NCBI RefSeq assembly: GCF_963676475.1
Contig: NZ_OY781106.1
Span: 3,030,709 to 3,094,708 of the forward strand
Length of the DNA stretch: 64,000 bases
Source of the DNA: an uncultured Celeribacter sp.
Lineage (GTDB): Bacteria > Pseudomonadota > Alphaproteobacteria > Rhodobacterales > Rhodobacteraceae
Reading direction: 5' to 3'
The translations under genes and the position numbers were made by a program. Shown here in pieces: positions 46,904 through 54,908 of the stretch. The notes beneath the pieces were generated by a model that was not told the DNA's origin, ran no database searches, and saw nothing but the letters and a program-made list of their open reading frames with translations. Positions within the stretch are counted from its first letter, which is position 1, and every line of letters begins with the position of its first letter.

Positions 46904-47994
46904 GCGGCCTCCCCGCCGGTGGCGGACTGGGGCGCCACGCGCCAGTCGTTTGCGTAGACATTCACGCGCGCCGGATCGAAGGTGACGCGGGTCATGTCCG
47001 CGCGCACGGGATCGTCCTCGCCTGCGATGATATTGATGTCTTGGCCAAAGAATTCGGCACGGATGATCTTGTGACGCCCGGCATCCTCGACGCGGCGCAC
47101 TTTCACGGGCAGGCCGTCGCTTTCGCTCAACCGGGCGAACTCGGGCCGCACGCCGATCTCCACCTTGCCGTCGACGGGCGCATAACCCGCGCCAAGCGCA
47201 ATTTCCGACCCGTTGATATAGGCTTTCGTGCCCTCGACCTTGGCGGGGATCACATTCATGCCCGGCGAGCCGATGAAATAGCCGACAAACGTATGCGCGG
47301 GCCGTTCGAACAATTCCTCAGGCGTGCCGATCTGAACCACGCGCCCGTCATACATCACCACCACCTTATCGGCGAAGGTCAGCGCCTCTGTCTGATCGTG
47401 GGTCACATAGATCATCGTGTGGCCAAAATCGTGGTGCAGCTTTTTGAGCTGGGTTCTGAGTTCCCATTTCATATGCGGGTCGATCACGGTCAGGGGTTCG
47501 TCGAACAAAAGCGCATTCACGTCCTTGCGCACCATGCCACGACCAAGAGAGATCTTTTGTTTGGCGTCCGCACCCAGCCCGCGCGCCTTTTTGCGCAGCA
47601 TGTCTTCCATGCCGATCATCTTGGCGATTTCCTGAACGCGCTCGGCCACATAGGTCTCGTCGCGGCCCCGGTTGCGGAGCGGAAAGGCCAGATTGTCGTG
47701 CACGGTCATCGTGTCGTAGACCACCGGGAATTGGAACACCTGCGCGATGTTGCGCTCCGCCGTGGGGGCGCGGGTGACGTCTTTGCCGTCGAACAGAATG
47801 CGCCCCTGCGAGGGCATCAACAGCCCCGAAATGATATTGAGCAACGTGGACTTGCCACAGCCTGACGAGCCCAAAAGCGCATAGGCCTCGCCGTCTTCCC
47901 AGTCGTAATTCAGTTCCTTGAGCGCGTAATCGTCCTCTGACGTGGGCATCGGATTGTAGGAATGCGCAAGGTTGTCGAGTGTAATTCTAGCCAT
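46900..47994 (-). CDS. glpT: Glycerol ABC transporter ATPase with degenerate signature motif
   Basis: A 364-residue MalK-type ATPase. Walker A GSSGCGKST (42-50), Q-loop Q88, Walker B ALLFDE (161-166) and H-loop H199 in VTHDQTEAL are intact. The signature LSGGQ is replaced by L-G-A-D-A at 140-144. The C-terminal TOBE-like domain (about 230-355) is present. It pairs with GlpS, which has the complementary defect. Note that this is not the E. coli GlpT antiporter. Confidence 0.92.
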   Translation of the reverse strand: MARITLDNLAHSYNPMPTSEDDYALKELNYDWEDGEAYALLGSSGCGKSTLLNIISGLLMPSQGRILFDGKDVTRAPTAERNIAQVFQFPVVYDTMTVHDNLAFPLRNRGRDETYVAERVQEIAKMIGMEDMLRKKARGLGADAKQKISLGRGMVRKDVNALLFDEPLTVIDPHMKWELRTQLKKLHHDFGHTMIYVTHDQTEALTFADKVVVMYDGRVVQIGTPEELFERPAHTFVGYFIGSPGMNVIPAKVEGTKAYINGSEIALGAGYAPVDGKVEIGVRPEFARLSESDGLPVKVRRVEDAGRHKIIRAEFFGQDINIIAGEDDPVRADMTRVTFDPARVNVYANDWRVAPQSATGGEAA

Positions 47995-48006
47995 GATCGC
48001 GCCTCC

Positions 48007-49095
48007 TCACGCCGCCATCGCGTAGGCGGCGGGCGCAACGAGCCCCCCGTCTTCGCCGAACACATAGACATGACGCGGATCGAGCCAGACATCGAGTGCG
48101 GCGCCAATCTCGAGATCGTGCACGCCATGGATCAACCCGACCCACCGCGCGCCATGGTGATCGAGATGGACGAAAGTTTCCGAGCCGGTTAGCTCCGTCA
48201 CATGCAAGTTCGTTGTGAATTTCATCGCGTTTTCAGCATGCTGCATGATTTCGAGATGGTTCGGACGGAACCCCGCCGTGTAGCGCCCATCCGCCAGTTC
48301 CGAGAGTTTTCCGGTCGCCTGCGTACTTTGCCCGTCGCCGAACATCAGACGATCGCCGGTCTTGGAGATTTGCAGGAAATTCATCGGCGGATCGGAGAAC
48401 ACCCGCGCCGTGGTCGCATCCACCGGCCGACGATAGACCTCGGGCGTCGGCCCGAATTGCGTCACGCGGCCCTCCCAGAGCGTCGCGGTGTTGCCGCCGA
48501 GCAAAAGCGCCTCTTCGGGTTCCGTCGTCGCATAGACAAAGATCGAGCCGGAGGCCTCAAAAATCTTCGGAATCTCGACGCGCAACTCTTCGCGCAGCTT
48601 GTAATCGAGGTTGGCGAGCGGCTCATCCAAGAGCACGAGGCCTGCGTTTTTCACCAACGCCCGCGCTAAAGCACAGCGTTGTTGTTGCCCGCCTGACAGT
48701 TCCAGAGGTTTGCGGTCCAGCATCGGCGTCAGCTTCATCAACTCTGCCGTTTCACGCACCCGCGCGTCGATCTCCGCCTTGTCCACGCCCATCAACTTCA
48801 TCGGCGAGGCGATATTGTCGTACACGCTCATCGAGGGGTAGTTGATGAATTGCTGATACACCATCGCAACCTTGCGATCCTGCACCCGCATGCCGGTGAC
48901 GTCTTGGCCGTCCCAGAAAATCCGCCCGGTGCTCGGTTGATCGAGCCCGGCCATCAGACGCATCAGCGAGGTCTTCCCCGACAGAGTCGGCCCCAGCAGA
49001 ACGTTCATTGTTCCTTTTTCGAGCGTCAGATCGGTCGCGGCAATATGCGTTTGCCCCTCGACGATCTTCGATACGCCCTTCAGTTCCAGCGTCAT
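48007..49095 (-). CDS. glpS: Glycerol ABC transporter ATPase lacking the H-loop histidine
   Basis: A 362-residue ATPase. Walker A is the unusual GPTLSGKTS (35-43), signature LSGGQ (133-137) is perfect and Walker B LVLLDE (153-158) is intact, but the H-loop reads ATTEPEEAL with T191 where His is expected. The C-terminal regulatory/TOBE region is complete. GGAGGA precedes the ATG. It is the second gene of the operon after glpD and probably forms a heterodimer with GlpT. Confidence 0.92.
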   Translation of the reverse strand: MTLELKGVSKIVEGQTHIAATDLTLEKGTMNVLLGPTLSGKTSLMRLMAGLDQPSTGRIFWDGQDVTGMRVQDRKVAMVYQQFINYPSMSVYDNIASPMKLMGVDKAEIDARVRETAELMKLTPMLDRKPLELSGGQQQRCALARALVKNAGLVLLDEPLANLDYKLREELRVEIPKIFEASGSIFVYATTEPEEALLLGGNTATLWEGRVTQFGPTPEVYRRPVDATTARVFSDPPMNFLQISKTGDRLMFGDGQSTQATGKLSELADGRYTAGFRPNHLEIMQHAENAMKFTTNLHVTELTGSETFVHLDHHGARWVGLIHGVHDLEIGAALDVWLDPRHVYVFGEDGGLVAPAAYAMAA

Positions 49096-49137
49096 TAGGT
49101 CCTCCTCCCCGCGCCTTATTGTCTTTGGCCTTTGGCT

Positions 49138-50748
49138 CTATTCAGCTGCGGCACGCCCCGCGCGGTGGGTCTTCATCCAGTCATCCAGATCATGGATCTG
49201 CGTTTCATCCAGACGCAGCCCAAGCTTTGAGCGGCGCCAAACAATATCCTCGGCCGTGCGCGCATATTCGCGCTCCATCAGCCATGTCACTTCGGTCTCG
49301 GTCAGGGTCGCGCCGAAATCGCGTCCGAGTGCCTCGACACTCTTTGCGTCTCCCAGCATTTCGCGCGCTTCTGTGCCGTAGGCGCGCACCAGACGTCGCG
49401 CCCAGAACGGTGTCAGAAATCCGAATTGCGCACGCAGCTCGGAGACAAGCCGGTCAAATCCGCCGACCGGGAAATCCCCGCCTGCGAGTGGCACCCCTGC
49501 CGTCCAGCGTCCTTTTGCATTCGGTCCCTTTGCGTCCGGCAGATGTTCCGAGATTTTCTCAAGCGCGCTTTCCGCCAGCCGCCGATAGGTCGTGATTTTC
49601 CCCCCGAAGATGTTGAGCACCGGCGCACCGCCCTCTGCATCGACCTTGAGCGTATAGTCCCGCGTTGCCGCTGTCGCCGATGACGCTCCGTCATCATAAA
49701 GCGGGCGGACGCCAGAGTAGCTCCAGACCACATCCTCGGCGTTGAGCGGCGCTTTGAAATACTTGTTGGCAAAGGCAATCAGATAGTCGCGCTCTTCGTC
49801 GGTGCAGCAGGGTTTGATCGACGGATCGCTATGTTCTGCGTCCGTGGTGCCGATCAGGGTGAAATCTGTCTCATAGGGAATGGCGAAAATGATCCGCCCG
49901 TCGGTGCCCTGAAAGAAATAGCATTTGTCGTGATCGTAGAGCTTGCGGGTCACGATATGGCTGCCGCGCACAAGTCGCACGCCCTCTTTCGACGGCAGGT
50001 CGATTTTGTCGTGAATCACGTCGCCGACCCAAGGCCCGCCCGCATTCACCAGCATTTTGGCGTAATGGGTGGTGGTGCGGCCATGTTCCATATCTTTCGT
50101 TTCGACACGCCAGAGATCGCCTTCGCGGGTCGCGTGAGTCACCTTGGTTCGCGTCAGGATCGCCGCACCGCGCGCCTCTGCGTCGCGGGCATTGAGGATC
50201 ACAAGGCGGGAATCCTCGACCCAGCAATCGGAATATTCATAGGCTTTGGCAAAGCGCTCCTGCAGCGGCGCGCCCTCGGGCGTTCCCGTCAGATCGACGG
50301 TTTTCGTGCCCGGCAGAATTTTGCGCCCGCCCAGATGATCATAGAGAAACAGGCCAAGCCGGATCAGCCATGCCGGACGGCGCCCCTTCATCCAAGGCAT
50401 CATGACAGACAGAAGTTTCGAGGTCGGTGTTTCCGATTCGAAGCGCATATCCTTATGATAAGGAAGGACAAAACGCATCGGCCAGCTGATGTGCGGCATG
50501 GCCCGAAGGAGAATTTCGCGCTCGATCAGAGCCTCACGGACCAACCGAAACTCGAAATATTCGAGATAGCGTAGCCCGCCGTGAAAGAGTTTTGTGGAGG
50601 AAGACGAGGTCGCAGAAGCCAGATCGCTCATCTCCGCGAGCGTCACGGAAAATCCCCGCCCCGCTGCGTCGCGCGCAATGCCACAGCCATTGATGCCGCC
50701 GCCGATCACAAAAAGATCGACGGGATGTGTGCTGTCATTCCCCTGCAC
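49138..50748 (-). CDS. glpD: Aerobic glycerol-3-phosphate dehydrogenase
   Basis: An FAD-dependent, membrane-associated enzyme of 536 residues that oxidises glycerol-3-phosphate to dihydroxyacetone phosphate and passes electrons to quinone. The FAD motif LFVIGGGINGCGIARDAAG and SSSTKLFHGGLRYLEYFEF are family signatures, and TLIGTTDAEHSD is conserved. GTG 50748 is chosen since GGGAGG lies 7 nt before it; the TTG five codons earlier falls within that site. It is the first gene of the glp operon, divergent from glpR. Confidence 0.95.
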   Translation of the reverse strand: MQGNDSTHPVDLFVIGGGINGCGIARDAAGRGFSVTLAEMSDLASATSSSSTKLFHGGLRYLEYFEFRLVREALIEREILLRAMPHISWPMRFVLPYHKDMRFESETPTSKLLSVMMPWMKGRRPAWLIRLGLFLYDHLGGRKILPGTKTVDLTGTPEGAPLQERFAKAYEYSDCWVEDSRLVILNARDAEARGAAILTRTKVTHATREGDLWRVETKDMEHGRTTTHYAKMLVNAGGPWVGDVIHDKIDLPSKEGVRLVRGSHIVTRKLYDHDKCYFFQGTDGRIIFAIPYETDFTLIGTTDAEHSDPSIKPCCTDEERDYLIAFANKYFKAPLNAEDVVWSYSGVRPLYDDGASSATAATRDYTLKVDAEGGAPVLNIFGGKITTYRRLAESALEKISEHLPDAKGPNAKGRWTAGVPLAGGDFPVGGFDRLVSELRAQFGFLTPFWARRLVRAYGTEAREMLGDAKSVEALGRDFGATLTETEVTWLMEREYARTAEDIVWRRSKLGLRLDETQIHDLDDWMKTHRAGRAAAE

Positions 50749-50810
50749 AGGCTTTCCTCCCAAGTTCTGGCGCTAATGTTGGGTGGAAAAGATCAAAAAC
50801 GCAAGGTATT

Positions 50811-50831
50811 TGTTTTCGTTTTTGTTCGATT
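50811..50831. promoter_or_regulatory. Candidate GlpR operator / glp promoter region
   Basis: Within the 236-bp divergent glpD-glpR space there is a TGTTTTCGTTTTTGTTCGAT block with repeated TTYG steps, similar in kind to the T-rich direct repeats bound by DeoR-family glycerol regulators. The position 60-80 bp before glpD suits an operator. This is pattern-based only. Confidence 0.35.
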
Positions 50832-50984
50832 GAGAAAAATCAACGGGTTAGGCTGGATATTTCTGCAACTGCAAAGAAAAGAAAAGCGAATCTACGCGGG
50901 TGCGGCAATAAATTGACTGGATTCGCATCGGGTTTTCGCGTCTTTTTCCCATGACGCCACAGAAACGAAGCAAAGCGAACATCT

Positions 50985-51746
50985 ATGTCCAACAACTTTC
51001 GCCACCCCGAGATTCTCGAAATGACACGTAAAGAGGGGAAGGTCACGGTCGAGCGGCTGGCAGAGCATTTTGGTGTCACGCTTCAAACCATTCGCCGCGA
51101 CCTGTCCGAATTGGCGGAACTGGGGCGTGTCGAGCGGGTGCATGGCGGGGCGGTGCTGGCGTCCGGCACAATCAATATCGGGTACGAAGATCGGCGGCAG
51201 TTGAACGCGGAGGCCAAAACCGCGATCGCGCGAGCCTGTGCGTCACGGATTCCCAACGGGATTTCGTTGTTTCTCAACATTGGGACGAGCACGGAAGCCG
51301 TCGCGCAGGAGTTGTTACAGCACAGGGATTTGATGGTCGTCACCAACAATATGAATGTCGCCAACATTCTGGCGGGGAACAGAAATTGCGAAGTCATTGT
51401 GACCGGTGGGCATTTGCGGCGTTCCGATGGCGGCTTGGTCGGCAATCTGGCCGCAGAGACCATCCGCCAGTTCAAATTCGATCTGGCGGTCATCGGCTGT
51501 TCCGCGCTCGACCGTGATGGCGATCTTTTGGATTTCGACATTCAGGAGGTCAGTGTGAGCCAGACGATCCTGCGGCAATCACGCAAGGTTTTTCTCGTCG
51601 CGGATCACACCAAATTCTCCAGAAGCGCCCCCGCAAGGATCGCATCCCTGTCCGACATCGACGTGTATTTCACCGATCACGCCATTCCCGCCGAACTGTC
51701 CCAAGCCTGCAAGAGCTGGAACACCGAGGTGGTTTCGGGTGGCTGA
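50985..51746 (+). CDS. glpR: DeoR-family repressor of glycerol metabolism
   Basis: A 253-residue DeoR protein. The N-terminal helix-turn-helix (VTVERLAEHFGVTLQTIRRD) and wing (RVERVHGGAVLAS) are followed by a ribose-phosphate-isomerase-like sensor domain (FLNIGTSTEAVAQELLQH, VIVTGGHLRRSDGGLVGNLA). In GlpR the ligand is glycerol-3-phosphate. Divergent placement beside glpD supports the role. No strong ribosome-binding site is visible. Confidence 0.9.
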   Translation: MSNNFRHPEILEMTRKEGKVTVERLAEHFGVTLQTIRRDLSELAELGRVERVHGGAVLASGTINIGYEDRRQLNAEAKTAIARACASRIPNGISLFLNIGTSTEAVAQELLQHRDLMVVTNNMNVANILAGNRNCEVIVTGGHLRRSDGGLVGNLAAETIRQFKFDLAVIGCSALDRDGDLLDFDIQEVSVSQTILRQSRKVFLVADHTKFSRSAPARIASLSDIDVYFTDHAIPAELSQACKSWNTEVVSGG

Positions 51747-51764
51747 GCGTAGGTCTTAGCATTG

Positions 51765-51789
51765 CGGCCCCGCGCATCGCACGGGGCCG
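51765..51789. terminator. Hairpin between convergent glpR and zinc dehydrogenase
   Basis: A perfect eight-base stem CGGCCCCG / CGGGGCCG with a nine-base loop lies in the 100-bp gap between the two convergent genes. It lacks a U-tract, so it may act as a Rho-assisted or bidirectional terminator. Confidence 0.5.
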
Positions 51790-51846
51790 TTACGGCGATC
51801 AGGCGCGGCTCAGCCAACGTTCAGAGCGCCGCTCAATCGCGTTACA

Positions 51847-52899
51847 TCACGCCGGGGCCTGGACGAGAATCTTGACCTGAGATTTTTCCGCCACGAGGGC
51901 TTCGAACCCCTGATCGACGATCTCGTCGATGGAGATGCGTTTGGTCACAAGTTTGTCGGCGCTGAAATAGCCCTGGGTCATAAGCTCCATCACTGCCGGA
52001 TAGATGTTGCGATAGGCGATGGTGCCCAGAAGCTGGCGTTCCTTCAGCACGGCGGTGTTGGGTTGGAACGCGGCGTCGCCCTCCCAGATCGACACGATCA
52101 GCGTTTGACCTTCGTGCCGGGTGCTGTCGATGCATTGCGGCAGAACGCGCGGCACCCCGGTCACTTCGAAGGCGACGTTGACGCCGCCGGTGGCCGTGCG
52201 GATCGTCTCCACCGGATCGGTCGACATCGGGTCGATGGCGCTGGTCGCGCCCAGTTCCAGCGCCTTTTCGCGACGCTCGGACGAGGGTTCGACCACATGA
52301 ATCTGGGCCGCACCGGCGACACGCAGCGCCTCGACGACCAAGAGGCCGATCGGCCCGGCCCCAAAGACCGCGGCCGTGTCGCCCGCCTTGATCTTGGACA
52401 TCCGCACCGCATGGAGTGCGACGGCCGCTGGTTCCACCAGCGCGCCTTGCTCCATCGACAGGGCGTCCGGCATTTTGTGCACCATGCCCGCGGGCACGAC
52501 CGAGAACGCGGCAAAACCGCCGTGCCCGCCCGAAAGGCCGACAAAGCCGAGGCTCTCACAGAGATTGTATTTGCCCTCATGACAGGCGGGGCAGGTGCCG
52601 CATGCAAAGATCGGTTCGATGGCAACCCGGTCGCCAATGGCAAGCCCGGTCACACCCGCGCCCAATTCGGTGATTTCTCCACAATATTCGTGGCCCATGG
52701 TGATCGGCGCCTTGTCATGGCTGAGTGGGTGCTCTTCGTCCACGGGCACGAAAATCGGCCCGGCGAGATATTCGTGCAGGTCGCTGCCGCAAATTCCGGT
52801 CCAGGCCACCTTGATCTTGACCTCGCCCGCCGCAGGGGAGGGTTCGGAGATGTCTTCGACGCGGATATCTTTGACGCCATGCCAGCGTGCTGCTTTCAT
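51847..52899 (-). CDS. Zinc-dependent MDR alcohol dehydrogenase, 2,3-butanediol dehydrogenase-like
   Basis: A 350-residue medium-chain dehydrogenase. Catalytic zinc region WTGICGSDLHEY and GHEYCGE, structural zinc cysteines in FACGTCPACHEGKYNLCE, and the NAD motif VFGAGPIGLLVVEALR are all intact. The closest recognisable group is (R,R)-butanediol/acetoin dehydrogenase. ATG 52899 has AAGGAG 7 nt upstream. It lies 68 bp after the flavin monooxygenase, separated by a strong hairpin, and may oxidise a secondary alcohol to the ketone used by that enzyme. Confidence 0.87.
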   Translation of the reverse strand: MKAARWHGVKDIRVEDISEPSPAAGEVKIKVAWTGICGSDLHEYLAGPIFVPVDEEHPLSHDKAPITMGHEYCGEITELGAGVTGLAIGDRVAIEPIFACGTCPACHEGKYNLCESLGFVGLSGGHGGFAAFSVVPAGMVHKMPDALSMEQGALVEPAAVALHAVRMSKIKAGDTAAVFGAGPIGLLVVEALRVAGAAQIHVVEPSSERREKALELGATSAIDPMSTDPVETIRTATGGVNVAFEVTGVPRVLPQCIDSTRHEGQTLIVSIWEGDAAFQPNTAVLKERQLLGTIAYRNIYPAVMELMTQGYFSADKLVTKRISIDEIVDQGFEALVAEKSQVKILVQAPA

Positions 52900-52927
52900 T
52901 GTGGTTCTCCTTAGGTTCGTAAATTCT

Positions 52928-52957
52928 GCGCCCGGGCCGGGAAGAAAGCCCGGGCGC
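52928..52957 (-). promoter_or_regulatory. Strong hairpin between monooxygenase and dehydrogenase genes
   Basis: Perfect ten-base arms GCGCCCGGGC (52928-52937) and GCCCGGGCGC (52948-52957) with a ten-base loop lie just past the monooxygenase stop. AGAATTT rather than a U-run follows on the minus strand, so attenuation or mRNA stabilisation is as likely as termination. Confidence 0.6.
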
Positions 52958-52967
52958 GCGATGCGCA

Positions 52968-54767
52968 TCACGACAGGTGATGCACCTCCTGAAGGCCGTA
53001 AACAGGGGTGTCGATCCCCTCCAGACGGGCTTTCAATTGCAGGGCGAGGTAGAGCGAGTAGTGGCGCGACTGGTGCAGGTTGCCGCCCATGAACCAGAGG
53101 TGCTCCTGCTGGGTCGGTTTCCACATATTGCGCTGTTCGCCCTCCCAGGGGCCGGGGTCCTTGGTGGTGTCGGAGCCGAGGCCCCAGACCTTGCCGACCT
53201 TATCCGCGACCTCCGGACTGATGAGATCCGCAGCCCAGCCGTTCATCGAGCCGAACCCCGTGGCCAGCACCACCAGATCGGCGGGCAGGCGGGTGCCGTC
53301 GGTCAAAACGACCGCGTCTTCTTCGAAATGATCGACGCCGCCTTTGGCGAGTTTGACCTCGCCGTCGATGATCAACTGGCTGGCGCCCACGTCGATGTAA
53401 TAGCCGGAGCCGCGGCGCAGGTATTTCATGAACAGGCCCGAGCCGTCATCGCCCCAGTCGAGATCGAACCCGGCTTTTTCCAGTCCTTGGTAGAACTCCG
53501 CGTCGCGTTCGCGCATCTGGTCGTAGAGCGGGATCTGGAATTCGTGCATGATCTTGTAGGGCAGGGAGGCAAAGATCATGTCGGCTTTCTCGGTGGTCAC
53601 CCCGTTGGCGACTGCCTCCTCGGAATAAAGCGCACCGAGGCCGATCTCCATCAGGCTATCCGAGCGCACGATATGGGTTGAGGAGCGTTGGACCATCGTC
53701 ACATCGGCATCGCCCTCCCAAAGCGCGGCACAGATGTCGTGGGCGGAGTTGTTCGAACCGATCACGACGACCTTTTTCCCGGCCCATTCATCCGGCCCCT
53801 GATGTTGCGAGGAATGCTGGATCGTGCCCTTGAAGCTCTCCATGCCGGGAAATTGCGGCATGTTCGGTTTGCCCGACATGCCGGTGGCAAGCACGAGCTG
53901 GGTGGGGCGCAGCGTGACCTCTTCGCCGTCGCGGTTGACCTTGACCTCCCAGGTGCCGGAGGCCTCGTCATAGCGCGCTTTCTGGACTTCGGAGCGGGAC
54001 CAGTAATTGATCTCCATGACCTTGGTGTACATCTCCAACCAGTCACCGACCTTGTCCTTGGGCGTGAACACCGGCCAGTTGTCGGGGAACTTGATGTAGG
54101 GCAGGTGGTCGTACCAGATCGGATCGTGCAGGCAGAGCGACTTGTAGCGCGAGCGCCATTGGTCGCCGGGCCGGTCATGTTTGTCCAGAACGATGGCCGG
54201 GACGCCCAATTGACGCAGCCGTGCACCAAGCGCGATGCCGCCCTGACCACCGCCGATGATGACGACATAGGGCTGGGTGCCATAGCCCAGATCGGCCTCT
54301 TCCGCCTCTCGGCGTTCTTTCCACGAACTGCGGTTCTTTTTGGCGCCGTGCTCTGCGCCCATCGGGCGGCGTTTGCCCCGGTTTTCCTCGAACCCCTTGA
54401 GCTCTTGCAGGGCGGTCAGCAACGTCCAGATCCGACCGTCGCGCATCCGCATCAACCCCCAACCACGCCCGGTCGCGGTTTCGAATGTGAGCCAAGCCGT
54501 GATGACGCCGTCCTCCTCGGCGGGCATCTCGCCTGACTGAATCTCGAACTTGCCCGGACGGGTGTGGTCGAGCTGGCTGCGCAGCATATCGGCCACGCCC
54601 TCGGGGCCTTCGACGGTCTTCAGGTTCCAGCTGACCGCAACCAGATCACGCCAATAGCTGTCGGTCGCGAACAGCCCCGCAGCGCGGTCGATATCGCCGC
54701 CCTCCAATGCGGCGTTCAGGCTGTCCAGAAGCTCCTGAGTCTGGGTGGTGGTTGAACTGTCGAGCAT
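52968..54767 (-). CDS. Type II flavin-containing monooxygenase with N-terminal NTF2-like domain
   Basis: A 599-residue class B-type flavoprotein. Residues about 1-125 are NTF2-like (LDSLNAALEGGDIDRAAGLF). An FAD Rossmann motif IIGGGQGGIALGARL (170-184), a NADPH-type motif VVVIGSNNSAHD (333-344) and LVVLATGFGS close to the end follow. The FMO/Baeyer-Villiger fingerprint is F312-K-G-T-I-Q-H-S-S-Q-H322, with His where FMOs have Tyr/Phe and BVMOs have Trp. This and the NTF2 domain match type II FMOs, several of which oxygenate ketones to esters. Related uncharacterised monooxygenases cannot be ruled out. Confidence 0.85.
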   Translation of the reverse strand: MLDSSTTTQTQELLDSLNAALEGGDIDRAAGLFATDSYWRDLVAVSWNLKTVEGPEGVADMLRSQLDHTRPGKFEIQSGEMPAEEDGVITAWLTFETATGRGWGLMRMRDGRIWTLLTALQELKGFEENRGKRRPMGAEHGAKKNRSSWKERREAEEADLGYGTQPYVVIIGGGQGGIALGARLRQLGVPAIVLDKHDRPGDQWRSRYKSLCLHDPIWYDHLPYIKFPDNWPVFTPKDKVGDWLEMYTKVMEINYWSRSEVQKARYDEASGTWEVKVNRDGEEVTLRPTQLVLATGMSGKPNMPQFPGMESFKGTIQHSSQHQGPDEWAGKKVVVIGSNNSAHDICAALWEGDADVTMVQRSSTHIVRSDSLMEIGLGALYSEEAVANGVTTEKADMIFASLPYKIMHEFQIPLYDQMRERDAEFYQGLEKAGFDLDWGDDGSGLFMKYLRRGSGYYIDVGASQLIIDGEVKLAKGGVDHFEEDAVVLTDGTRLPADLVVLATGFGSMNGWAADLISPEVADKVGKVWGLGSDTTKDPGPWEGEQRNMWKPTQQEHLWFMGGNLHQSRHYSLYLALQLKARLEGIDTPVYGLQEVHHLS

Positions 54768-54864
54768 CGCAACTCCTCCTCTGTGCGTGTGTTCAGAAGA
54801 AGTATGGGGTGCGAAAATTGCGGCGATCTACGTGCGCGATGGCCATGGGTGACAGAAAAACAAT

Positions 54865-54907
54865 CGTTGCAGCGCAGCATGTTGCGCGCGCAACGCCTGC
54901 GCAACAT
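54865..54907. promoter_or_regulatory. Palindrome cluster upstream of the monooxygenase (candidate activator sites)
   Basis: A perfect 14-bp palindrome GTTGCGCGCGCAAC (54881-54894) lies inside a second inverted repeat ATGTTGCGC (54879-54887) / GCGCAACAT (54899-54907), with a further GTTGC half-site at 54866-54870. The cluster is about 100 bp before the monooxygenase start and ends at the stop of the AcoR-like regulator, the right place for an upstream activating sequence. Confidence 0.55.
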
Positions 54908-54908
54908 C

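Noticed and set aside
54768..54864. A sigma-54 promoter (GG-N10-GC) before the monooxygenase
   Set aside because: TGGC and GC elements occur but the spacing is wrong by at least one base, and the adjacent regulator lacks the sigma-54 contact loop.
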